Below, one piece after another: positions 54,501 to 64,000 of a stretch of 64,000 bases of DNA; positions within the stretch are counted from its first letter, which is position 1, and each line of letters starts with the position of its first letter. The stretch covers positions 2,985,001 to 3,049,000 of the forward strand of contig NC_134029.1 in NCBI RefSeq assembly GCF_964204645.1. Direction: 5' to 3'. Under the pieces are notes generated by a model. It was given only the letters and a program-made list of their open reading frames with translations. It had not been told where the DNA came from and did not search any database. The position numbers and the translations under genes are program-made. The DNA comes from Tubulanus polymorphus. Taxonomy: Eukaryota > Nemertea > Palaeonemertea > Tubulaniformes > Tubulanidae.

Positions 54501-57500
54501 TATTTTGATCATAGTAGTGTATAACATACATGAATAGCATAAAAGTCATGAAGCGAAGCAACATATATAAAACAGAAAACAGATGAAATAGGAGTGAAAT
54601 ATTCAATTTGCACTGGTCATTGTGGTCACCTCAAAGTCTTCAGATACAGAAGCAAGTGGCAATGAGGCTCTAGTCATTTAAGACCCTACTCAAAATTAGG
54701 GGATACCTATGGAATTTCCAAGAAAATAACGCCTATGTGACTGTCATTGGTTTGGCAAGAAATCATACTATAATTAAATATCATATCAAAAGTGTTTGAT
54801 ACAGGCTATTCCTAGTATAAGCCCATCTGATCACTTTTCCTGAGATAGGCACATAAAATGTTTTCCTAAATCGCTGCAATAAGGTGAAAAAAAGACTTTT
54901 GGTGCAACCACACAACTAGGACACCACGCCTACTGGCGAAATGCTTGACAATCTGAAAATAATCAAATACCACATTATTCCGTTATTCGCCTGGTGATCA
55001 TACTCAGAAACGAATTATGTACCTTGAAACTCACCCAGCACGAATTTCAACACATTATAATGGCAAACCATAATCACTACCATTAGGAAGCTACAGGTCT
55101 CAGAATTCAGGGCACAAGTGACCTTTTTTTGTCAAAATATCAAGGAACTTCATTGAAGCATATTCAAGATTTCCCAGCCAGCCATCTGGAATTTGATCAG
55201 GCCAGTTTTTGGCTCCAGATGCATCTAAAGTAGCTATTAACCTAATATCAAAACAAACCATTGAAGCATCAATTACAGTTCAATTTTCCACAAATTACTG
55301 GGGCCTGTCTACAAACAATGAATGAAAAGTGAACAAATTAGGCCCGCTAGGATTTAAGTCCCAAGTGGGTTAAAAAGCATTTGCATTGTAATGAGACATA
55401 ATCATGTGGATTACTTAATACTTAATACCCTGAGATGAAGCCTATATGTGTAGAGTATTTACATAGACAATGTGAAGCAAAGAAAATTGATGAAAAACAA
55501 ATAGGAAGATTATATAATATACCAACCATTTTGCCATTATTCTGTCAGGAAAAGGAAATTGAAATATAAACATTAGGTCAAAAACACTTTAATTCTCAAA
55601 TTACACAACTAATCTAGTTTATGAATTAGAGATATTTTATTTCAAAGGACTAAAAATTGCAGTATAATGAGAAATTATGATCAAAGTAAATACTTACTAG
55701 GCAAAAGACATTTCATGGCACTAGGATTCACTACATGACTAATATTTGCTGATGTACTTCGCAGAACTAGACACAGATCCTCCAGTGTCTGGGTGAAATT
55801 ATCCTGCTTTACCTCTAAATCAAAGATGTTATGTGTCAATTCTATGAACAATAGGAATGCTTGGCTGTGAGACGATTAGACAAATTAACTATCATCCCAC
55901 CCTTAAGGCTGGCTTGAGGCTGATTAGCGGGATATGAGATCCTCCCAGTTGCTTCCCTGCTTTTGTCCAGTTCCGATTACTGGCAACTGCACTGGATCAC
56001 ATGGTCATGAGCATTTTGAGGATAGATTTAAATTATTTTGAATTGCGAAATATATTTCCAGTTGAAAAGCAGTTTCGTTAAGACTTTTATCTTTCTGATT
56101 CTGTTTTGAATACAATGTGTAAGCGACATCATATAAAGATGGCCGCTCACTACGTAATTCTACCAATTTCGTTTCTAGATCTTTAGTCCAGTCAACTGCA
56201 ATGCTGGACGTTTGGTTTGCGTTTGAAACTACTTGAAATTACCGGTAAATATTTGTGACATGATACAAATGACACTAATGTAGCAATCAAAATTTGTACT
56301 ATGATCATTCGGTCTCTAATTGGCTGGTATTCCTGCGCTCAGTTCCATCGCGTCAAGTCAGGAGAGGGAGGTTGTCATACACATAGGATAACATATATAC
56401 CGGTACCCATCCTTTATATGGGCTAAGCATAAAGTCAAATTATGGCTCCTCACCGAAATTTGATGATGATGATTAGGCCTATATATCCAATCATAGAACT
56501 CATCATGAGCTACAATTTTGCAAAGTGGTGACAATTTTGCAATTGTGGTAAAAATATGCCTAGGTAACTTGACTAAAATTGAACCGATATGCATTAGGCT
56601 ATTCCTCAGGCATTGATATTCACAGGGCTCTGCCCCAAATGACATCCAAGTCAAGTCACGGGGCCGTATATTTTGGTGCAGCTGAAAAGTAGCGATACTT
56701 AAAATAATATATATAGATGATGATAAATATTTCAGTTAGATATATCATAATAGCATAGGCTATATGGTATCTATAGTTAGTCTGAATACCGGTGGTCGTT
56801 TCACGAACGCCAGTTAACTTCGAATTCGAAGGTGATAATCAAAAATTCTTCGAATTAGGCATAGATCATTTGATGATTAAATCTGTTTCACTAACGCAAA
56901 TTAGCGAAAAATTAACCAATTCAAATTATCTCAGATAATTCTGAATTAGTTGCCCATAATGCATTAGTCCTATAACATGAACAAGGTTTCATTCATAAAT
57001 ATCGTAGGATTTTTTGGTTGTACAATGAAATTGTATAATCGATCGTTCCGTATTTTCTTTGCAATTCTTTCTCCAATGAGATTTTCAATAGGCCCTAAAT
57101 CTAAAAATGTGTAGGTGATATATGATAAATATCTTAATTTGCATTTTTGAAATGGGCATCGAAAATTAACCTAAAAATTTTTATTCGAATTGGGCAACTA
57201 ACCCAAATTAGAGGCTTAATCCCTGTATGTAAAACCGGGCCCAGGGAGTTAGGGTTAGTTTAAGGGTCCGTTTTACACTTAGAGAGATGAAAGGGTTAGG
57301 GTAAGGTTGAGATACGATACGTTGAATGCTATATGAATTGAAAACTTACAGCCAGATTGCAAGAACGTATTTTATATTTATATTTAGAGGATATATACAC
57401 TGGTCCGGGTTCGAATCCCGCTCTATTTTCTCTAAATCTGTTCAAATTTTCTTGAATTTTCAAAGTTTTGCATTTGCGCAGCATCAATTAGGCAATCAAA

Positions 57501-58678
57501 ACAAGTCATTGGAAAAATGACATAGTCTAATAATAAGAAAGGCAGCCAATATTTTGCCAATGCGGTATTATTCCTCTTAACACTATTTTGCCAATGGCGC
57601 GTTCTGAATGACTAATTGCGGCTGCATAGGAAAGTTTGGAGAACAGAGTTAGCCTAGACAAAATAAGAGCATAGACTAGAGTGGGATTCGAACCCGGACC
57701 ACCAGATTACTGGCCTAACGTCTTTCCACTAGACTAGACCACTGGGCTCACTGACAACTACCCGTAATTTTTCACTACAGCCTCACCTTTACCAAAACTC
57801 TATGGGTAATAACGGACACTTAAGTGGCTAAACCTCACCCTAACCGGCACGATTTTATTGTTACATTTCATAGCCATTGGGCAATGGCAAAATAGCATAT
57901 CGCTGTGGCTACTCGTACGGACCCGTACGGATTACTCTGGAGGCTATTCATACGGAACTAGGATCTGTTTCACCAAGAATCTTAGTGTCTGATGTAGGCC
58001 TACCACAGGATTGGTTACACTAGGATCGTAGAGCGACGGAGATCACTGGTGGAGACAACCACTGCCAGTGCTGGGTGAAGGATCTGTACGCTAATAACTG
58101 TCGCTGATTGGCCGATAAACGCCCGCCATTCAAGGAAAGTGTGGAGAATATAGTTAGAGAACAATAGAGTGGATCAAGCGAGACTCGAACCTGGGCCAGT
58201 AAATAACTAGCACAGCATCATACCACTAGACCACTGAGCTCACTGACAGTCAGCCGAATGTTTTGACTAGCCTGACCGTACGAATAATTCCACAGTAATC
58301 CGTACGGGTGCGTACGAATAGCCTACGGAATTATTCATACGGGCGCGTACGAATAGCCTACGGAATTATTCGTACGTGTCTGTACGAATAGCCACTTGGT
58401 TTACTAAAATAATGCTGCATTATTGGCAAAATATCCACTTCCATTCTTTAAAGCCTTCAAAATGGGCTTTATATATACTTACGACATCTATTGAAAAGCT
58501 CCATTGAATTCTGGCTTTCTGCGGACTTTTTAGAGAACAGTTTGAAATGTTCTGCTACACACTTAACCGATTGAATAACGCTGTTCATATAACAAGACTG
58601 CCCATAATTAGCAAGACCACGAGTGTATTTTGAAGGCCTCTTAGAATATGCCCAAGCAGTAGAACCTAAGAACATCAT
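51531..58678 (-). CDS. USP-family ubiquitin-specific protease with repeat-exon tail
   Basis: Ten exons join in phase to 313 residues: 58483-58678, 55698-55814, 54234-54318, 54069-54121, 53891-53961, 53702-53790, 53522-53596, 53286-53355, 53097-53210 and 52637-52705. They contain a whole USP domain. The Cys box is RGLANYGQSCYMNSVIQSV (usual NTC is QSC, catalytic Cys kept). Next come the QQD-like box (RRQCDAHEFF), two CxxC pairs of the zinc ribbon (ICRSC; YECSHC), the His box (EGGHYISFVCDIDGKWFETN, followed by D) and the terminal AYMLFY. All catalytic positions are present, so cleavage of ubiquitin conjugates is likely. The frame continues into the five-copy exon array; the stop used here (51531) follows the last copy. 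Start at 58678 is the first ATG; an acceptor-like TTTTTTTCAG just upstream allows an earlier exon. The paralogue cannot be named. Confidence 0.88.
51582..52199 (-). repeat. Five-copy tandem array of a 42-nt exon (144-bp unit)
   Basis: Five copies of a 144-bp unit lie head to tail. Each contains the same 42-nt in-frame exon with acceptor (TTTTTCAG) and donor (GTATGTG), at 52158-52199, 52014-52055, 51870-51911, 51726-51767 and 51582-51623. The exon encodes TRTTADNSHQPDPQ in copies 1, 2 and 5 (transcript order) and TRTTAHNSHQPDPQ in copies 3 and 4. Each exon is symmetric (phase 0-0), so any number of copies keeps the frame. The units also read through in one open frame. The array follows the last USP-domain exon (52637-52705, phase 0). 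Reading past the last copy reaches a stop at 51531-51533. Confidence 0.93.
52288..52585. mobile_element. piggyBac-like MITE in USP intron
   Basis: The left end CCCTTAACCTTCTGGCAGCA pairs with the right end (reverse complement CCCTTAACTTGCTGCAGG). TTAA follows the right end at 52586-52589, while the left flank is TTGAA, so one target copy may be mutated. The interior is GC-richer than its surroundings. Confidence 0.6.
56005..56228 (-). other. Orphan MADF/Myb-SANT-like exon inside a USP intron
   Basis: The open stretch reads SSIAVDWTKDLETK followed by LVELRSERPSLYDVAYTLY, resembling MADF or Myb/SANT-like DNA-binding domains (W near the start, ERPSLYD core). It starts after an acceptor-like TTTCAAGTAG and runs to a TGA at 56005 without a clear donor. 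Its entry phase fits the upstream USP exon, so an alternative terminal exon is formally possible, but a gene fragment or an independent exon is as likely. Confidence 0.4.
57680..57755 (-). repeat. tRNA-derived SINE-like head
   Basis: The minus strand has an A-box-like TAGTCTAGTGG and a B box GGTTCGAATCC at tRNA-like spacing, starting near GGCCCAGTGG. The arms do not fold into a credible functional tRNA. A second copy lies at 58171-58246 and an isolated B box at about 57403-57419 (plus strand). Confidence 0.6.
57905..58395. mobile_element. Non-autonomous TIR element with subterminal repeats and internal tRNA-like head
   Basis: The outer ends are GTGGCTACTCGTACGGACCC on the left and the complement of GTGGCTATTCGTAC on the right (58382-58395). 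The left ~50 bp also pairs with 58273-58323. Two 35-bp units (TACGGAATTATTC(A/G)TACG...) repeat at 58324-58358 and 58359-58393. Inside, 58171-58246 (minus strand) carries A and B boxes of a tRNA-derived SINE (TGGTCTAGTGG and GGTTCGAGTCT). Confidence 0.7.
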
Positions 58679-60050
58679 ATTGTATGTTGAAAACTGAAAA
58701 AAACTTAAATCACTGAGTCGAAACTTGTCGAAAAAGTTATTCCAACTTGGCGCAAGTATCCGTGGCGCCTCCTACTATTGCCAACGTTTCAGTATAGGAT
58801 GTTGTTTGCATTTTGATTCTTACTCTGGCATGCACTTCCGCCGATAATTCTTACTTGGCACGATATTCCCACTTGGCGCATAACACAGGTGGCGCGGAAT
58901 TGAAGAGGCAATCAGTCTTTAATAGTAGCATGCCACAGTAGGAACATTATTCTTGATCGCTAGGTGCTGCCTCCAGGAATTGCATCGACGGTGAATATGG
59001 AACTAATACGACCTGCACGGCGGACTCGAATTAGGAAATTCTGCAATTCTCATAATTAGCAGAACAAATTCATCAAACATTCACACAATATCCATCATTA
59101 TCACCTGGACTTGAATCAAACCTATGGAGCATTCGCTTTTAATTTGCGCCGAGTCAGGTTAAAGGCATTATGAACTGTGTTCACCTGCGGGGTCCTGGAC
59201 ACTTTAAACCGAGAAACGACCCCATTCACAACCAGATGATAAGACCCCTGTGAAAATGGCTCCCGGTTCCCGATTCAAAACCATTTTGAATCGGGAGCCG
59301 AATCGGGAACCGGGAACCGGTAGCCAGCTTCACACGGGTGATGATAATGTGTATGATGAAGCTGTTTTATATCATATATTTCACCTTGGAATAATCAGTC
59401 TGATTATACTCCGATTTCACAACGAACGCTACCATTTCCAATAAAACGTACGGACCGTCAAATTTTGGGATTGGCTGGATATATACTGACTGAGACATCT
59501 ACTTCGGGATTCTTGCGACTTAAGTGAATATTCAGTCAAGGTGAATTATAACATTGGTTTTTATTGGAAACTAATAAACTACTACAAATACGTGAATCAA
59601 TAAGATTAAATGATATTTTTGCCATGCGCATTCATTGGATGATATTGCAAGATCTTGGAAAGCAAAGACGCGCCCTGAAGAAGCGCGTTTGAACTTTGTT
59701 TGCATGGAAAATTGCGCTTTATAAATTCTATTCTATTTATCATCATTATTATGAAACAAGTGCACATTTCTATATTCATTCTTCATGCGTTGGTTTCATT
59801 TTATTCAATGCTTTCGAAACAACATTTTGAAGAATGGAATAAGTATTTAGAATGAAGTGACTATATACGGTTATAGATATTTATAGCTATAGTCAACAGG
59901 TTATTCTTTGCTATTTCTAATCTACGAGCAATTATCTCAACGATTTATGCTCGTAATTCTAATTCATTTCGAAAAATCTTTTTCTGAGAAGAGCTTATGT
60001 TATGGACATCTTCATCGTTACCGATACCTGTAGTTTTGATTCTGTTCTTC
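58679..60050. other. Spacer between USP and the repeat-protein gene
   Basis: No coding exon is supported. It contains a short foldback element at 59244-59339 and, at the right end, the presumed 3' UTR of the repeat-protein gene. Confidence 0.45.
59244..59339. mobile_element. Foldback MITE, 96 bp
   Basis: The left arm ACCCCTGTGAAAATGGCTCC and the reverse complement of the right arm (ACCCGTGTGAAGCTGGCTAC) match, followed by runs of GGTTCCCGATTC on both arms. The element is almost entirely one hairpin and is GC-rich compared with its surroundings. Confidence 0.8.
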
Positions 60051-62095
60051 CTATCTGTCTTTCTCTTTTGTTTCTTGTCCTTCTTTTTGATTTTGTTGCT
60101 TATTGCGGAATTTGTTTCTGAGAAGAGCTAATGCATCTTGGACATCTTCATCGTTAGCCGAGGCCTGTAATTTTGACTTCGGTTCTTCCTCACCATCTGC
60201 CTTTCTTTTTGTTTCACTTTCTTCTCTCTGCTTTTGTTGCTTATGGCGGAATTTATTTCTAAGAAGAGCTAATGCATCTTGGACATCTTCATCGTTAGCC
60301 GAGGCCTGTAATTTTGACTTTGGTTCTTCCTCGCTATCCGCCTTTCTCTTTGTTTCACTTTCTTCTGTCTGCTTTTGTTGCTTATGGCGGAATTTATTTC
60401 TAAGAAGAGCTAATGCATCTTGGACGTCTTCATCGTTAGCCGAGGCCTGTAATTTTGACTTTGGTTCTTCCTCACCATCTGCCTTTCTCTTTGTTTCACT
60501 TTCTTCTCTCTGCTTTTGTTGCTTATGGCGGAATTTATTTCTAAGAAGAGCTAATGCATCTTGGACATCTTCATCGTTAGCCGAGGCCTGTAATTTTGAC
60601 TTTGGTTCTTCCTCGCTATCCGCCTTTCTCTTTGTTTCATTTTCTTCTGTCTGCTTTTGTTGCTTATGGCGGAATTTATTTCTAAGAAGAGCTAATGCAT
60701 CTTGGACGTCTTCATCGTTAGCCGAGGCCTGTAATTTTGACTTTGGTTCTTCCTCACCATCTGCCTTTCTCTTTGTTTCACTTTCTTCTCTCTGCTTTTG
60801 TTGCTTATGGCGGAATTTATTTCTAAGAAGAGCTAATGCATCTTGGACATCTTCATCGTTAGCCGAGGCCTGTAATTTTGACTTTGGTTCTTCCTCACCA
60901 TCTGCCTTTCTCTTTGTTTCACTTTCTTCTCTCTGCTTTTGTTGCTTATGGCGGAATTTATTTCTAAGAAGAGCTAATGCATCTTGGACATCTTCATCGT
61001 TAGCCGAGGCCTGTAATTTTGACTTTGGTTCTTCCTCGCTATCCGCCTTTCTCTTTGTTTCACTTTCTTCTGTCTGCTTATGGCGGAATTTATTTCTGAG
61101 AAGAGCTAATGCATCTTGGACATCTTCATCGTTAGCCGAGGCCTGTAATTTTGACTTCGGTTCTTCCTCACTATCCGCCTTTCTCTTTGTTTCACTTTCT
61201 TCTCTCTGCTGTTGTTGCTTATGGCGGAATTTATTTCTGAGAAGAGCTAATGCATCTTGGACATCTTCATCGTTAGCCGAGGCCTGTAGTTTTGACTTCG
61301 GTTCTTCCTCACTATCCGCCTTTCTCTTTGTTTCACTTTCTTCTCTCTGCTGTTGTTGCTTATGGCGGAATTTATTTCTAAGAAGAGCTAATGCATCTTG
61401 AACATCTTCATCGTTAGCCGAGGCCTGTAATTTTGACTTTGGTTCTTCCTCGCTATCTGCCTTTCTCTTTGTTTCACTTTCTTCTGTCTGCTTTTGTTGC
61501 TTATGGCGGAATTTATTTCTGAGTAGAGCTAATGCATCTTGGACATCTTCATCGTTAGCCGAGGCCTGTAATTTTGACTTTGGTTCTTCCTCGCTATCTG
61601 CCTTTCTCTTTGTTTCACTTTCTTCTGTCTGCTTTTGTTGCTTATGGCGGAATTTATTTCTAAGAAGAGCTAATACGTCTTGGACATCTTCATCGTTAGC
61701 CGAGGCCTGTAGTTTTGACTTGGATTCATTCTCCTGATCAACCTTCCTGACTTGTAACTTTGATTGACCATCTAATTCAGAAAGGATCCTCTTCGCTTCG
61801 TCAACGGCCAGTGCGAAGTCGCGGTCAAGTGGCCCTACAAAATCCAAACAATTATCTTAACATAACTGTTGTTTTCCAACCCTTCAAACAGGTACGTAGG
61901 TCAGTACTATCATAGATCGTAGCTTTGATGTCTATCTCACTGAAGGAAACTTAGATTCTCCTACGAATATTCATATTTAAATGCACTATATCGTCGCATT
62001 TGCCACACATTTGATATTTAAAAAAAAGTAAAAAGCAAATTACCTGCGACTACTGTATACGCCGTCACTACTACAATAAGTAGGGGGACCTTCAT
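60051..62095 (-). CDS. Secreted protein of twelve near-identical 47-residue repeats
   Basis: Two coding exons (62044-62095 and 60051-61834) give 611 residues. The first encodes MKVPLLIVVVTAYTVVA, a clean signal peptide, and the second starts GPLDRDFALAVDEAKR after a TTTTGTAG acceptor. The ATG inside the preceding intron is not the real start. After about 40 unique residues come twelve repeats of 47 residues (the fifth is three shorter). Each has an amphipathic helix core (DVQDALALLRNKFRHK), a Gln/Lys/Glu stretch, a dibasic KR (ETKRKADSEEEP) and an acidic end. The last unit degenerates into KEKDR and the stop. There is no Cys, no amidation Gly before the dibasic site, and no domain I know. A polyprotein cut at KR or a structural secreted protein are both possible; neither is shown. 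A non-coding first exon lies upstream (donor at 62226-62227). Confidence 0.92.
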
Positions 62096-62295
62096 CTTTA
62101 AAATCTGAAAATCCAATAATTTCTAATATGAGCAGAGAACTTCTAGACCTATATATTTGCATTTAGATTCTGCAGTTCTGCTGTGAGACAAATTATTTGT
62201 TTGTAGTAACGATGGAGCAAAACTTACTTATTGTTTTTTAACTGCAGTAACTCCCTTGCGATGTGGGGAAAGCGTCGAACACTGAACACCAAAAG

Positions 62296-62304
62296 TTATA
62301 TAAA
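62296..62304 (-). promoter_or_regulatory. TATA box of the repeat-protein gene
   Basis: TTTATATAA on the minus strand is followed about 30 bp downstream by the likely start of a short 5' UTR exon, which ends at a GTAAGT donor near 62227. A clear TATA box suits a tissue-specific, highly expressed gene. Confidence 0.65.
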
Positions 62305-64000
62305 ATCGATGTAGCGTTTGATAACGTGTCTGTTCCTTTGATTTTTTAACTTATTCGATTTTCCTCCACTCGTTTATTTATATGTAGCCTACGTTGCTGA
62401 TTGAATACCACCGTTAAATGAGGTCATCATCTTCAGTGGTATTTTTAATTATGTTTATCTTTAAACGAGACAGCATAGCTTAGCTGGATATCAATCTACA
62501 TTCTGCCAATAAAAAATATCCCTTGACAGATTCAGTTAAAACTTACGGGAGATGTGCCAAATGTACAGATATTTTTGCAGGGGTAGATCCAGGGTCCTTT
62601 CTTGAGGGTGTTCCATCAAATTGTAAGGGCACTCGGGCTTCTGTATCCATGCCTCGCCAGCACCGCAGGCGTGAATTCATTGCGGGGGGTTTGGGTGACC
62701 TCTCCCAGAGAATGTTTAAGATTTAAAACAATTCAAACCATGTTGAAATTACGAGCCCACGGCCTGCCCGTACACATGATACACAAATATATCAAGCTGA
62801 TGGTGTGCTAGAAATTCAAATGCAAGTCAAGGTCTCCAATCATCAGCTACTACATTGTACATGCATTATCAAGCTCCTTTCACAGATTCGATTATATCTT
62901 GGAACTCCATGATTAAACAAACTTTAAATCGTTAAACGTGGGTTTTCCACCCTGTAGTCATTAACACGCGCACCTGACTATCTCTGAGTGGATCCGTAAA
63001 AGAACAGAATGGCCACCGCCCCCTAGGAGTAAACGCCCGACTAAATCAACTCACTTCTGCACTTTTCCAAGAGTTTTGCATGAAAAGCTACACTTTTGAC
63101 CAGCTCATTAACTCTTGTAGTACCTTTCTCCACCGACATCTACGATTAAAGTGACTTTAATAAAACTAGTCTGATGAATTCACTGATTCTAGCGCGTTTT
63201 TCACCAGACTGTCTAAAATAAAATGGTTAGGTGTAAGCGGGACATCGTGCGCATTAGCCGACGAACTTGAACTGACGACGGATATGATGGTTAAGAACGA
63301 CTCAGCATGCTGAACACAATTCCTCATCTTTTGGCGCGTTTACCTCTGGGTATGGGCTTGCCATGTGTATGGTGAAAAATGTAAAAATCTTAAAAATGGT
63401 GTTTTGAGAGGGGAGGGAGGTCAATTGCCAATGTCAATTTTGGTTATGGAACAAATTTAACTTGTAATGAGAACAGACTGAATGAGAACGGCGGAGCTTA
63501 ACGATAAAAATATAGGTAGATGAGTGTTTTCTATCAGGATGTAAACTTGTTGATTACTGCGTGCATTGTTAATTTCGATGTGCCCTTTAGTACGTTGAAA
63601 AGTTTCTATATTTCTGATTGTATATTTTCAGATCACCCATTCTGCTCCATCTCCTTTTTTTATGCAATTGTATTTATCTCATGTTAAATTATATATATAT
63701 ATATATACGTATTGTTGATTTCCATGTTTTAATTTTCAAATTTTTTATTCATGAAGCATTTCATCCTTTATACATACCATACTTGTTCAGAGTAATGAAC
63801 TGTTGTATTATGTTGTATTTTATTGCATTGTAATCCGATAGAAGATCGATTCCTACTATGGTATGCTAGTGATTACCCGCATACAAGAAACGATTGTTTA
63901 AATCCCACAATACTGAAACATATACGGGTACACAAACTCCACGGTGCATTAAATCCGTGGCCACGCCTTTCATAATCAAATAATTGAAAAATGAGAAATA
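62305..64000. other. Upstream flank of the repeat-protein gene
   Basis: No coding exon is supported. An (AT)n run lies near 63690-63707. The plus-strand open frames here are short and have no recognisable composition or motif. Confidence 0.45.

Noticed and set aside
57236-57306. Interstitial telomere repeat (TTAGGG-like words)
   Set aside because: Only scattered single GGGTTAG motifs; no tandem array.
57680-58246. Functional tRNA genes
   Set aside because: A and B boxes are present but the acceptor and anticodon arms do not pair, so they fit SINE heads better.
61835-61847. ATG at 61847 as start of the repeat protein
   Set aside because: It lies in the intron before a TTTTGTAG acceptor; using the exon at 62044-62104 supplies a signal peptide in phase.

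Overview
This is an AT-rich, intron-dense metazoan genome window. It carries spliced genes with GT-AG introns, poly(A) signals and many short non-autonomous DNA elements. A BMP-type R-Smad, PAN3, GSTCD and EXD1 point to a bilaterian invertebrate; a lophotrochozoan is my best guess, from the overall look only. The open reading frames are mostly single exons. I joined them into gene models by matching splice sites and intron phase; every complete model given a residue count sums to a multiple of three. Exon borders may be off by a base.

Left part (1-19.5 kb): two tandem monocarboxylate-transporter-like genes on the minus strand (one runs off the left edge); EXD1, a piRNA-pathway Lsm plus degenerate exonuclease protein (+); a Smad1/5/8 gene (-); GSTCD (+). 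MCT/EXD1 and Smad/GSTCD are divergent pairs, and EXD1/Smad and GSTCD/PAN3 are convergent.

Middle (19.5-40 kb): the 17-exon PAN3 gene (-), divergent from an unrecognised four-TM protein with a Tyr/Gly-rich tail (+), then a gene-poor stretch with hairpins, MITEs and a decayed LINE fragment.

Right part (40-64 kb): a 27-exon minus-strand gene carrying a complete DDE integrase with H2C2 finger, a Cys-rich (CXC-like) segment and a PHD-like segment (KRBA2/Ginger-like). Upstream of it on the same strand is a complete USP-family deubiquitinase ending in five tandem copies of a 42-nt exon. Last comes a TATA-driven gene for a secreted protein made of twelve near-identical 47-residue repeats.

The most unusual items are the 144-bp tandem exon array (51.58-52.20 kb), the integrase gene with intact catalytic residues, the 47-aa-repeat secreted protein, and a perfect 43-bp inverted repeat sitting on an EXD1 splice donor.
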